DNA of 64,000 nt from Agrypnia vestita (GCA_016648135.1 JADDOH010014720.1:1-64000); one strand, 5' to 3'; counted from the stretch's first letter, positions 9,356 through 24,300 are shown. Program-made: numbers and translations. Notes: a model not told the origin generated them from the letters alone.

Positions 9356-12300
9356 CTGGAATTATTAAATGTGTCGAATGTTGATTAGGATTTACTCAAG
9401 TAATGTTACGTGTACAAATGTGCAGCCATAAGAGTTTAAAAGAGGTTTCTTAAATATAGGTTTGTATCTGATTATAGGAAACAATGAGCAACAAAAATAA
9501 GAGAAAAGAAGTAACCCATGAAAACCAAGTTTTTATTATACTCCCTTTCTTTGTAAAATATAACAACAATTAAAGACGAATTAAAACATATAACATAACC
9601 TTAAACTTACAGTAATTTAATATATTTCTAAAATGTCAGATGTTTTGAGCTTTGATAAGACACTTCATGCTTTGAAGATTAAATTCTAAAAACATTTGTC
9701 AGTCAATTTAGATTTTCGACATTCGTAGTGAAGCACCTATTATGTATACCGACGGAGTAATTCAAATTTAGAAAATATTCCGCGATTTATCGGGCCGCCG
9801 GCCGTTGCTAATCAAACTTTTCTAATGATTCCAATTTGAAAAAACTAATAAAATTTCTAAAAATCCGAAATCATACTATAATTATTATTTTTTTTTAACG
9901 AAAATTTGATAGATCTTCTTGATCGTCGCCACGAGTCTACTTGCCAAGTTTCAGCTCGATTGGATCACGGGAAAAGGGTCAAAAATCGATCCAAAGTTTT
10001 TGTTGACGGCAAGTCGGCAAGCAAGCAGACGCCACGAGTTAATATAAAGGGAGTAAAAAGATAAGAGTATGTTTAAAGAAACCAAGATATATATTAAAGA
10101 TGTTTCGTAGAGACAAAGCCATTTTTTATTCATATGAAAAAGTAGGTACCGAAGTCATTTGGGATGTTCAAAGGGCTTACGACCTATCATACGGCTGGCT
10201 TAAGTGATCAGTTTACACAATATAATGTTCACAATGCCATCCATGATAGACTACTACATCTATAAAATTTTTGAAAGTTGTATATATCTTGACTTGGCAC
10301 ACCTTATTCCATGAGTTGTATTTTTATTACCGCCCTCTGTGTTTTGAAAATTTGTCATTCTCATAAACTAGTACAGATGTCGCTGTTGGTATGAGATATC
10401 TATATTTTTGATTTGGAGTGTTTAAAGCAATATTCTTTTTATGTGTATATGACATTATTAACATAACATATTATTAATATTACACTTCATTATTTAATAA
10501 TATTACACTAGAATATGCCTGAAAATTATTTAAATTTTTAACTCCTTTCTTCTTTCCTTTTTTTTTTATTTATTTAAAATTTATGTGAACACTGAATACG
10601 TCACATCAATATTCTTACTATTTTCAAACTAAGCTAAACGCTTGTGCTATGAAAATAGGACTAGCTTGCTAGTCTGGAGTGAGGTTCGAACCCGCAACCT
10701 TTGGATCACGAGGCCAGTGTCCTAACCACAAGACCAACAAGCTACAAGCCTTAAAGAAACCAATTATGTTGACAGTTTATTTGATGCCGAAGGGGGTAGT
10801 CTTGTGCGAAGTAGTTCGCGACAGGGAACGCTCGATTTAGTTTGCAGCTCTTTAGTGAACTAATTCGCTCTTTTAGTTCGTCAGCTCCCGTCAAAAACTC
10901 GTTAAGTAGTTCTTTGAATTTTTGTTTTTTATCTAGTAGATAAAAAACAAAAATTAAATTTAAAAAAAATATGTTGCCTTTTCGAAATGATTTCTTGAAA
11001 TATGCAAAAATACGTTTTCACAAAATAATGACTTTTTATGAGTTTTATGATTTCTGGCAATTTTTGCAATCGTATCGAATTTTTTTATCTTAAATTTTGA
11101 TTTAACAGGGTTCCGCATAATACGAAATGTTTTTTTGGGTCCCTTGAATTTCGAAATAACGAGGTTCTACTCTATAAAGATGTGTATAACCTTAAAATTT
11201 AAAGTATTTAGCTCACCAATTACATTTCCATGGTTCACATTGTCTTTGATCTTGAACCTGGACTTCTTCAGCTTGAAGTCCACCAGCAGCTTGTCGATCA
11301 TCATGTACTTCACGTCGTTTCTGGAGACCTCCTTCCCAAATATCCTGCCAATGGCCGATACATCGCCTGCATGTTTAGTGTCAGCATTATTCATTTTACA
11401 CAAGTAGGTTTTAACATTATCAATATTACATTATAAAAGCGCAGAAAGTAGTGATGTAATGACAAGCCTTAATGATCACAGTTAAATATGAACGACATAA
11501 ACAATTACTTGTTAGTACCTACTTTTTACAAAAAATATGAAAGGAACAAGTTTTTAACTAACTAACTAACTAACTAACCATCACGCCGTTTCTCCGCAGG
11601 GGTAGGCAGAGAGGATTGAACGCCACACTCTTCTATCCTGGCACACCACTTTTGCTTCGGCCACATTCATACATCTTCTCATACACGTTCTACGGTTGTT
11701 GCGGCTTTTAACAGGGCCATCCTCAAATACTTGTAGTACCTGATCGTGCCAGGTCTTTTGCGGACGCCCTCTATTCCTGTTTCAAATAAAGTAAAAAAAA
11801 TGCCTTAAAATGGTGACATAGTTAATTAATTAAAGACTAATAACTTTGTTTACACTGCTTTATTAGATAAAATTAAAGAAAGAAAGAAAGTGTGGCCCTC
11901 GTAGCCCAGTGTATGACACTTGCTTCTCACACCAAGAGTTCCGGGTTCGATCCCCGGTGAGGTCTCGATTAATCTATGTGATTCACTCAAGTCTGGCTGT
12001 TTTGTGATATGTTTCACTTTTGTAATTGGACCTTTTGGCCTGTTGAAGCGTAAATAAAAAATAAAAATTTCTACATGTTTCTAGAATAATTTTTTTCTCC
12101 GGGATAACATGTATAATAAGTAGTATAGTCTGTTGTGGATGTCGCGCGCCCGGCGGCGGCGAGCTGGCGCATTTCAGACTATACGATTTAATTAATTCGA
12201 CTTCTTGAGTATGAGATATAATTTTTTGAATATTTTTATATTAATGATAATGAAATTTTCTTAGTACGCATGTAAAATTTAATTAAAATAATCGATATTT

Positions 12301-15300
12301 TAATGGTTTTTGGATACTGCAATATAGGAAAAAGAATGTTTAATTTTGTAATTTTTTAAAACGATATATTTAACAACTTGTCGAAAAATATTAATGTCTG
12401 AATAGCACCACTTCTTCAAACTGTATAAATCAATTTGTAAATAAAACATTTGGTCTTTATTTAAAAATATACGAGATTAAGTGTACCAATTGCTATTGCA
12501 TGAAAACTCAAATAGTATTTTGGGGTTATAATTTTTTTGATATTATAAAAATACATTTGTTCATATTTTTTTAAGGAAATGCTTCAAGAGTAAATGGATC
12601 TATCATAATAAAATTGATTAAAAGCCTGTTTAGCTATGGGTTTTGCAAAATGATTTAATAAATTTAGCAAAATCGAGAGCAAATACGAAATTCGTGTAAT
12701 GGGGCCTCTTTAAGGGAATAAATTTTTCATATTAGATATAAGTTACTGTAATGATAGTTCAACAATTTGCAAAAAAAAAATGCAAAATTTGATGTCGCAT
12801 ATCACCTTAACTATTGATAATAAATAGGTCATTGTTGCTTGAACATTTTCGACTGATAATCAAGGCAGGAATCCACCTGTAAAGTGTTGTGGACTAGCTC
12901 TGTTACACCCTGTATTATCAAAGTGAACGGTGAATTAAAGATGCGGTAACTAAATAAACCATGAACTGTTTGTGTGCCACTGCAACCATAACACATATAA
13001 GTTTATAGTTTGATGCGGGGCACCATGAACTTGACTGACCGAAAGCCGCCCAGAAGTCACCCTGAGACTTGACCGGGAAGAGGAGGACGTTGCCGACCAC
13101 CTCGTACTGGCCGGTGATCTCTATTCTCGGGAGGGTGAGCCCCAAGTCGATGCGTAGCTTCGGAATGTTACTCCTGAAATTACATATTTTTTTATTATTT
13201 ATTTATCTATATATACATATACACAGTTGCATTCATAACGCCAGTCAAAACTGTAATGGAAATTTATAAATAAATAAATAAATATAACTTTATTCCAGAA
13301 TGTGGGGAGGTTCGTGCAATCCCACACATTCCATATAAAAGTAGGTACACACATTAAAAATATTATATAAAACAAAAGAGAAATAAGAAAATCATGTAAA
13401 TAGAGGAGAAGTATTATAAGTATTAAAAGTATTAAAAGAAATATATCGTAAAATATCGTATATTAGCAAGCGATGGCAAGTCAATTATGCGGGGCCAGTA
13501 TCTTTCTTCAGTGTGCATCGATGCTGGATGCTGGAGTCAGTGAACATACCGGAAGTGCTGCAATATCTGGGAAGGCCAAACATCATACGGAAGGCATTGT
13601 TATATTGTATGCAAAGTTTTTCTATGCTGCTCTTTTTATAATTTGTCCAGAGTTCACATGTATATAACGTTGCACAGAAGGCAAGCAAGAGCCTTCTTTT
13701 TACAGTGGTGCTACAAAGACGAAACTTTCTACACAGCATATTCGCTTTCACACTGAGAGCTCGTCTTTGCCTGTCAATATCGTCGTCGTCCATTAGATTA
13801 TTGGTAATTATGTTACCTAGGTATTTTGAATTTATATAAGATAATATTAAGTAAAGGCTTTAAAGAAAAATTAATGGAATTAATTAATTCCATAATTGGT
13901 AATTACCAATAAGAATGATTTATATTGATTAAGTGAGGTATTATCTTGGTAAAGGTTTTTGTTAATTTATTATGTTCATATATTATATCTATGTACTTCC
14001 TTTTTCTTTATGTATATAAACTTATGTTACTTTGTTATTTTACCTCGTTAATAAAAAAAAAAACTACTGACAAACCTGTTCGCAGACTTGTAAAAATAAT
14101 TACCTATGTGTAAATCAATTTTTCAAATCAAATAAATTCCTTTTTTTCACTTTTAATGCTCAATATTTGCAGTAAATATACAATATTAACCATCTTAAAG
14201 TCATTTAAGCTAGTAAAAGCGTTTTATTTTTATTTAAAATGCTTAAAAATTAAAATTTATTATGGTAACATGAGTTACAGATATTTTCTTTCTAGGTATG
14301 GTAAAGGTTAAGTGACTTTAGCTTTCTTACTATTTATTGAAGTCTGGGATTCTAGCAGGTGTGCGCGGTAAGTACATTGAAGCATGACTTTTACGTAAAC
14401 GTATATTTTGGAAAAAAATCAAAATGAAATGTTTGTCTAAGGCATATCTTTAGACCAGTTCTAGAAAATGGACTTTGGCGCAGGTGTTACAACAGTGACC
14501 TCTATTCTTTGTTTAAGGAGCTAAGCATTACAAAATTTATAAAACTGGGAACACTTCGGTGGCTGGGCCATGTGAAGAGAATGATCGCACAACAAGTAAT
14601 AAAGTCCCCGCTGAATTCAAGACCGATAGGGCGAAGGAGCATAGGAAAGCCAAAATTAAGATAGAGCGACAACGTCCTGAAAGACATATCTGCCTTGGAC
14701 AGAGCTGGCGTAAGACCGAGACGAGTGGAGGAAGACTCTCGAGGAGGCCAAGACCCACCAGGGTTGTAGAGCCATAAGCGATGATAATATGGCATATTAA
14801 AATCTTAATAATTAGGCATAATTTAGAATATAAACACAGTATACTAAGAACAGTAATACGTCTTCATACAAACTGGCCGCTACCCATTAGAATAGGTGCG
14901 TGCGTACTCAGCGCCGTGTACGCACGCACTGTAACGCACACATTGACATAGAATATGGGGGCACAAGGCGGCGGCAGTAAGGGCCGTGCCTTCGGTGCCA
15001 TTCGAGCTCGCAGCCGCCGCTTTAGAAAAAATGCGCTTCCTGAAAAAAATGCCTTTTTTTATGTTTGTGGTGCTTTACTAAAAAGGTGTGTTGATTATCA
15101 CAAATACCATGTTGATATTAATCAGCGTTCTTGCAATTTAAGTGCAGAAACTAGGTATACTAATTACAGATATTTTCGGGTTTCGCGTCTACCTTATGCG
15201 TCGGAATCTCAGACGCTACGAGTTAAAAGAAAGGGAGTAAAAATAAAGTAACAACCCTAGCGTCAACGCAAGAGTAGGCTAGTAACTCGCCGACAGGCCG

Positions 15301-18300
15301 GAGATAAACAACTGTTCTGGGTATACTGTGATATTACCGCCCCTGGGTTGTAGGCGGCAGGTGGAGCGGTCCTACCTGATCTTGTTGACGGTGTAGTTGC
15401 TCGCCCCCACCACGGACATGTTGCTGAAAGCCGCCTTGATCCTGACAGCCCCGTTGCCGTTCTCGATGCCCATGTAGGGGATGAACAGCGGCTCTATGCT
15501 GGGCACGTCCAGGTCCGACAGCCCGTTCACCAGGTACGGCCTGAGGTGGGTGAAGGAGTTCTTGATGCAGGCATTCAGGTTGGGGTCGCTGCGGCTGCAC
15601 GGCAGGATGTAATCGGCTGCAAATTAAAAATACCCATTTATTATCGCTTGATTTTACTTTTAATTGTATCAACTACAGAGTAGGTGTTAAATTGTACAAA
15701 GATGAACTAAAATCCTTTTGTTAGGCGAGGGGATTGGATCACTGCAGAAATATTTCCCCCATCGCGTATCTTTAAGACACATTTATACTGCAGTTGAAGT
15801 ACCTACCTATTTATTCTTGCATAATCTAATCCCCTAGTAAACAAAACATTTTTTACGATAGAAGTCAGTTTTTTAAATTTTGTTCCAAATTAAGTCTCTT
15901 TAAAGAAAAAACGTCTTTATGTAATAAAGCGCGACTTATTTACTAAGACACTATAATTTTTAAGTGTATTTAGTTTGACCTTTTCATAAATGTCTCAATT
16001 TTTTTTAAAAAGGTCAAACATGTTGGAACCAGCCATGTAACCAGACCGTGTCCCAAGAAATTTATATGTTGGTCTGTAGTATTAACACTGCAAATTTGAG
16101 TAAATAATTAATGATCATTTCATAAGTAACTTTTTATCCACTTATTTTAGATAAAGGCCTCACAGCAGCTCCCACTTTTATATGGCCGTTGTTATTCGCT
16201 GAGTTTGATGAATTCATCGGTTCAGACGGATTTAGGGCGGCTTGTTGGCCTTGATTCCCCTAAGGTGCCATTGAATGACTCCATTCGTCTAGCGATTTCG
16301 AGCGATGTGGCCTGCCTATTGCAATTTCGTAAATTAATTTTTATTTTAGTACTTAATTAATAAATAAATTTTGAAGGTAGTCGAAAATCTGATGAAAGAA
16401 ATCATGTATATTACAATCGCTTCAAAAATGATGTTGCATGTGGTTCACACATTTCACACACCAGTTTCAAAAAATATCAAAATAGTATGAAAAGAAGTAA
16501 GATGTACAGATTATTTTAAAATATGTTTAGATATTATTTAATGTGCAAAAATATTATATAGATTATTTAAAATTCGAGTCACTTCAAGAAAAGGTTTTAA
16601 TGAGAGTTAAATTTATAAAAAAATCTTGATTTTTGTCAAACATTTTTGCTAAGCAAACTAAAAGCTTTTCGTGCATTTAAATTATACTCGAAATTTAAAT
16701 GAAATTGTAAAATTGCGATCTAATGTCGTGAGTGTACATTTTTACTTGCCGGTTCCTAAGGAATAAGTATTTTTTTTTATTTAAAAAAATTTTTCTTAAA
16801 AAAATTATTAAAAAAAATCGTAATTTTTTTTCGAATTGCAAAAAATCATCGACGCGATCAGATACGAATTTCAAATAACGGTTAGTGTGTCACCGGTTAG
16901 AATACCACACACAATAACGGTTCTGTAGAATACCATCACAAATATTCAGCCGTAATCTGAAATATGCAATATTGAAATTTCTGTATCTTGACAGTTATTG
17001 TATAACGTTGTAATGCCGCCAATTTTAAGTTTTATGTTTGACATGTTTGAAAATAATGAATTCAATCAATCAGAAAGCTCATTATTCATAATTGTGGATA
17101 ATTTAACGATTTTTTTAGGTTTTAGAGCTTTCTGATTGGTTGAATTATTAATTTCAATCATGTCAAATTTGGCGGCATTACAATGTTAAACAATAACTGT
17201 CAAGATATAGAAATAGCGATATTGCTTATTTCAGAATACGGGCGAAAGATTCATATCGTCCACAAATAGCCTGAGGATGACATCCTGAATGAAGAAAGTG
17301 AACAAAAAAGAATCCAGGTGGGAACCTTGCGGTACCCCACTGACAGCACAAAAATGGTCAGACTCGGCTATCCTAACAATCATTTGTCTGTTACGCAAAT
17401 AACTCTCAAGCCATGCTTTCAAGTTTCCTGTATTATTGTACTTAGGCAGTATAGTTATCTTACTATACATTTTTCGCTTCTCATACGAGTGCTATGTGCA
17501 TAACGAAGAAGAAGAATGATATCTGGAACGAGACGGTGAATCTGATACACATGCTCATTAGTGGCACGTGAGCGTGCGCGCTATTGAGCTTCTTGAGCCA
17601 TTGCTATTTAGTAGCATGTGTGTACGCATATTGCTAGTAATGAGCATGCTCATTACTAGCAATGTGCAAAAGCAAAAATCAACTGCTGGTTGATTTATGA
17701 GCATGCTTATTTGATTTGCGGGTGGAAGGGTATCTTTTGAGCACGTGTGAACATTATGAGCATGCTAATGTCATTCGCGGCTAGTATCGATTATCAATGC
17801 GATCTTCTCGGTCCGCGACAGATGAAACAAATATGGCGCGTTGGGGAGATGACAAAACATTAGATATTTTTCGTGACTTATTTATAGGAATCACGAATGT
17901 CTGACGAAACTCGGTCATCACTATGTAAAAATAATATAGCTAGAAATAATGCTTATGAAACTTTATTAATGATTCAAATCTTACAATAATTTTTTTTTGT
18001 TTGATTTATTCGTTCACTTGTGTTTCCTATTTCAGTTTGCAAAGTTTCCATTTTGAACAAGAGCGTCTCTGTCTAGGACGAGAGCATGCCAGTAATTAGC
18101 ATGTGCGTTTAATTGCTAGCTTTGAGCATGCTCATTCATGGGCATGATTAAAATAAGCATGCTAATAGTGTGTGTAGAGCAAGTGTGTAGGTACAGTTGT
18201 TAGAGAATGCTATTTTTGAGCATGCTCAAAAATAAGCGTGTGTATCAGTACCTTAAAGGCTGGCGGTTGTCTCCAAAGAATGGACCATAAAGCATGGCTG

Positions 18301-21300
18301 GTTATCCGCATTACGTCACTCGGCAAGTGGGCCATCGACCGGCGCGGCGGTTCGAGCCCGGGTTGCGCAACACTGGATCATGGCTGCGCCGCTCTCGATC
18401 TCTTCTCGGAGAGAGCAGAGAGCAGCGGCCTACTTCCTGCAGCCCGCGAGGCGAGCCACTCCGCGGACGGAGAAGTGTAGCTAAGGTCAGGCATCGGCGG
18501 CCAGGGATCGTGTCCGCAAACTTAAGGCCCCAGACCACTGTGCGCGCGCGGTACGAGGGTGGATTTTTCGTAATTATTTTCGAGCAAACGATACGTGGAA
18601 TTTTTTTTATTTATAACTCATAGTATATACAGGGTTATTTGGAAAACATTAATAACCTCGCGGGACTACATTCCTGCCTTGACTATGAGTCCAAAATGTT
18701 CGAGCTATCATAGCCTAATATCGATAGTTAAGGAGATATGCGACCTCAAAGTTTGCATATATTCCAATATTTCTGAATCATTTTTTAAAACGTTGGACTA
18801 TAATTACAGCAACTTATATCGAATATGAAAAATTCATTCCCTTTAATACAAGTCAAATAAAAAAATAAAAACCTTCAAATTCCAATTGGAAGTCATTCCA
18901 GTTTTATCATTTTATTTAACTTGTATTAAAATGAATGAATTTTTCGTAATCGACATGAGTTACTGTAACGATAGTCCAACGTTTTACGAAAAATAATTCA
19001 GAAATATTGAAAAAAAATGCAAACTTTGATGTCGCATATCTCCATAACTATTGATATTAGGTCATGATAGCTTGAACATTTTCGACTCATAATCAAGACC
19101 GGAATATAGTCCTACGAGGTTATTAATGTTTTCCAAATAACCCTGTATACATATTGAAGACTGCATACAAATTTCCATACTCAAATCTAAAGTATAGTTT
19201 TCGGTGTACGATGCTTGCAAGAGGACACTCTGACGAATTTGCCGCTGGGTGATTGACAACTATTAAGCCACAGGGTACAACCGAAAAATGAAATAAAAAT
19301 ATATTTAGAAACTAGACATATAGGTTTATAGCATCACTTAGGGGAATTTAGATATCTAAAAAAATAAAAAAATGGCGGACTAGCGAATTTTATTTTCGAT
19401 TTTTTAGAGAAAATTTTCATCATTTATTAAAAAAAGAAAATAGAAGGGAGCTCTTTATAAAAAAATCCCTAGGTGGTGCCATAGAGACTGGATTTTCACT
19501 TAGTTTACAACTTGGCGCATGCAAATCGGATGTGTAGTTTTTCTGATATGCTGTCAACCAGGTTGAAAAGTGTATTTTTGAGAAAAACGCATTCAAAGTT
19601 TTGCTGAAGGTTAATTCTACATACAAACAAAAAAATTTAAACCGCTGTATCTCCGTCAATTTTACAAATTTCTTTAAAATATTTGGTGAGAGCATTCTTA
19701 ATAAATGAATCTTTCAGAAAACGAAAGAAAAAAAAATGACAAAATATTTTTTCACAGTGGTCTGGGGCCTTGACAAAAGCAATCGTGAAATCTCAGGATA
19801 CGATGTTTGATAAAAAAATACGCGGAAATTTCATTTTTGTCAAATGTTTTTTATTAATTCGTTAATGATTTTATCCCCTTCAAAGTAGTCCCTGTGAGAT
19901 ACAATTCACTTGTGCTAGATCATCGAAGCGCTTCTGGAACGCGTGTGGCACTTAGCTCCCGTCAAGTACAAAATTATACACATTTACATTTAATTTTTTA
20001 GCGATTTAAATTGATTTTTTTAGTTTTACTTAAAATATATTCACTCGGCCGTATTCTGAAAATGATAAGATTGTTTTTCGGTGAGTACTTCCCTACAAGT
20101 ACCTACTCAAAAATAAAGAAAAGTCAAGAAATCTGTCAAATGTCAATATTTCTATCACTGTGATGAAAATATTGGCTTCAATTCAATATTTGAACTCTTT
20201 GAATAAGGAAATTAGTAGATGTGTGCGAAACATTTGACCTACTTATTATATACAATATTAATCAAAAACGTATATTTTAGATAAAACTCCGAATAGGGAA
20301 ATATAACATTTTATTTTGTAGGTTTATTTTAAGAGTATACAAATGATTTTGAAATTCAACATTTTAAATTCCTGCCAAAACACTTCATTTCACTAGTTAC
20401 GCCTACGTGCGTCATAATTGATGTACAAATACTACGGCACTACACCAAATACGCGAATTGATATGTCACGACAATCATATCGCGTTTTAATGAAGCCGTA
20501 ATGTTAAAGATTTTTATAATAAAAATTATGAATGAAAACATAATTATCCATACTAATTCACAGAATATAATTAATATTCATGTATTTTCATCGCTATTTG
20601 TAATACATGAAATTTCCCTATTGCAATGATAATATAAATATTACTTCGGATTTTTTTAAGAACCCCCAAACACCGTGGGGTCCCGATATTACAATCCATG
20701 TATGCGTAACAAAATTATTTGTACCTATTTTGATTTTAAACGATTTATATGCCATTACTGCACAACTGTTGAGTGTTAAACTTGCGTCATTGTTTATGTA
20801 GACATAAAAACACAATATGCGATTTCTGCTGTGTTGGGTGTTTAATGAAAAGTATTTATGAATTCCGTATTACATTCCCCGTATATACCAACAAGTTAGT
20901 CCTATTTTCATAGAACAAGCATTTAGCCTATTTTAAAAATAGTACCCGGGAATATTGATGCGGCAAGTCGGGAAAAAAATTGCCGCTAAAACGCTCTCAT
21001 GGAAAACGCTGTAGAAAAGAATTGTGTAAAATTAAATGATTTTCAAAAATTTCATGATAGCATATAGCAGTGGCGTGCAGTGGGTATAAACTTAGGTTAT
21101 GCTGTGACCGACTATATATCCTAATTAGAAATATATATATATACGCATATACCTATAAGGGTATATACATTTAAAAAAAAATTAACTATATATAATGAAC
21201 TATTTTGAGTAGCTTCAATCCACAAAAATAACTGCACTATAAAAGAAGTATTGTAAACAATATTTCCTAAATAAATAAATATTTTATATAGGTATAGCTA

Positions 21301-24300
21301 ATACGGCGAAAAATTCCAATATATTTCGAAGACGATTTATATATAATTAAATCGGGAACAATACTAATTTCAGATATACGTTTCTTTTCACAAAAATAAA
21401 TCAAACACTTTATGATATCATTATGATGACAGATGACAGATGATATTTGTCGTATTCGTATTTACATTTACCACAGAAAAGACAAAATTTACACCGAAAA
21501 TTTTGGGTGGAATTTGTAAAAAATAACATTTCTGCATAACGTGTGCCTGGCATAGGACCTTTCGAAGAAGGACGCTACTACACAAAACTCGCAGCATTAA
21601 AAATACACGGTTTTTTTCTCGACTTGACTATGTCTATGGAATAAATTGGTTGGCGAAATAAATGAAGAATTGACATGAAGTTAAGCGCAGAAAAGTCGGA
21701 AATAAAACTCTAGCCGTAGGACGAATTACGGCTACAATTTTAAATCGAAAAAAACAGATACGGATTAGATAAATGGAAACGTCAGAAATAAAACTTCTAG
21801 CCGTAGACGAAATATGGCTAGAATTTTAAATCAACTTTTTCTTAAGATAAGGATTATTTAATTAATATTTGTTTCTCAGAATCTTTACTAATGCACAGCT
21901 TTTTTGCTTGTATGCGCTGCACGCCACTGGCATATAGCTATCGTTAAAGGATATCTTACACCAAGCATTTTTATAAACAAAATTTCATCAAAAGTATAAT
22001 TAAGATGGTTAACTTTCCAGCAATTTTGAGCAATTTAGTATAATCGTTATCAAATTAAACATCTTATTATATTAAGCATTTACCGCAGATCGTCTTTCAC
22101 ACTAAATCATTAAATTAAATATCTTAGAAGATATGAGGAGTTTAAAAAAATAAGACGCAAACAAAACTGTACCGGGCAGTCGGGCCGGGTCGCTAGTAAA
22201 GAATAAAAAAAGTAACCTATAAAAACCAAGTTTTTACTATACTTCCTTTCTTTGTAAAATATAACAACAATTAAAGACGAATTAAAACATATAACATAAC
22301 ACTAAACTTACAGTAATTTAATATATTTCTAAAATGTCAGATGTTTTGAGCTTCGATAAGACACTTCATGCTTTGATGATTAAATTCTAAAAACATTTAT
22401 CAGTCAATTTAGATTTTCGAAATTCGTAGTGAAGTACCTATTATGTATACCGACGGAGTAATTCAAATTTAGAAAATATTCCGTGACGTTATCGGGCCGC
22501 CGTTGCTGGTAATCAAACTTTTGTAATGATTCCAATTTGAAAAAAACATTAAAATTTCCAAAAATCCGAAATTATACTATAATTATTATTTTTTTAATGA
22601 AAATTTGATAGATCTTCTTGATCGTCGCCACGAGTCTACTTGCAAAGTTTCAGCTCGATTGGATCACGGGAAAAGGGTTAAAAATCGATCCAAAGTTTTT
22701 TCGACGGCAAGCCGGCAAGCAAGCAGACGCCACGAGTTAAAAGAAAGGAAGTAAAAAATAAGACGTAGACAAAACTGTACCGGGCAAAGTCGGGCCGGGT
22801 CGCTAGTAAAGAATAAATTATAAAACAGTGCGTGTCCACGGATATTCGATACCCGAAGAACGAGAGAGAGTGGAGGAGTCAAGGTTGCGTCGTTAATTTA
22901 AACAATACATATTTATTACATTTCATATGGAAAAAAATATATTGTACAAAATGCATATAGGAATCAATAAAAAAACTCAACACGATGACCGTCAAACAGA
23001 TAATATGTTTAAATGTCACGTATTTACATATCTTGAAAATCGACAGAATTTATTAGAAAAATTAATGCAAATCAGCTTAAGCACGAGCAAAAATAAAATA
23101 TAAAAGTCAAAGTCTCAAAAATCTATGATGTACAGTGCAATGAAGATTTTAAATGACATGCTAAAAGAAGTATAAAAGATACAACTGCCTCGAAACATGT
23201 TGATTATTCAATAAATATAAATAGCATTATATAATTATACAGTGTCGCAGGACTAGACTCCTGCCTTGTTTATGAGTCAAAAATGTTCAAGCAACCGTGA
23301 CCTATAGTCTCAATAGTTATGGAGTTATGCAATATCAAAGTTTGAATTTTTTTTTCAATATTTACGACTTATTTTTTAAAAAACGTTGAATTATCATTAC
23401 AATAACTCACATCGATTATGAAAAATTCGGAACGTTTTCCAATTGGAATTCGAAGGTTTTTATTATTTTATTTGACTTGTAATTTTTCGTATTCGATGTA
23501 CGTTACTGTAATGATAGTCCAAAGTTTTGTAAAAAATAAGTCAGAAATATTGAAGAAAAAAATGCAAACTTTGATGTCGCGTATCTCCACAACTGTTGAT
23601 ATTAGTTCATAGTTGCTTGAACATTTTCGACTCATAAAGACAGAAATATAGTCCTGCGAGGTTATTCATCTTTTCCAAATAACCTGTATACATTTTGGTA
23701 GACTGTCTACATTCCTATTCATCATAAGATGCGTCTACTGTTCATACATTTCTTCGCCATCAAACAGCACGTCTCGTCTACAGCGTGTCAATTGCTTGGA
23801 CTCCAACTCCAACAGCCGGCCTCTGTTGGCGGTCTCACGCAGCTCTCTAATTACATCACGCTTTGAAGCTCTAGCAGCCCGGCCGTCACTCTCACTCTCC
23901 TTCGACACTTTTCGCGGTCACTCTCGACTTGTTTGTACCGCCTCACGCTCTTTCATCAGCCGGTCGTAACGTGCGGTGTATGACGGATTTAAAAGCTATA
24001 CTGGTTACGGTCAAACCGGGGAATGAAAAAACTCGCGTGATTTTAGCCAAGTCAGGATCTCGTGAGATCAATAATATCAATCTTATAATATAATGGAACT
24101 TGCTTTATGTTATAACTAGCTAATTTGCGTAGATTTTTAGTAAATTTTAGTCATATTTTATCAATTTGTGGATTCATCTTAACATATAGATATATGTCGC
24201 CGTGGACTTTTATACATAAATTTTTGAGTTCTACAACTTCTCTGTAGAAAGTATTTAAATATCTCTTATCGTTAAGGCAGCGTTCGTAAAAAACGCATCG

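Noticed and set aside
14955..15251. 98-codon + strand frame
   Set aside because: It mixes a G+C patch with the end of the 550-bp repeat; no motif.
15334..15672. 112-codon - strand frame over takeout exon 2
   Set aside because: It is the wrong frame of exon 2 and reads through both splice sites.
18238..18623. Overlapping frames in G+C-rich repeat
   Set aside because: Several frames are open on both strands because of composition; no protein family recognised.
18540..19760. Transib/RSS-type ends (CACAGTG)
   Set aside because: The CACAGTG heptamers lie at the inner side of the inverted ends, not at the termini, so they are not Transib ends.
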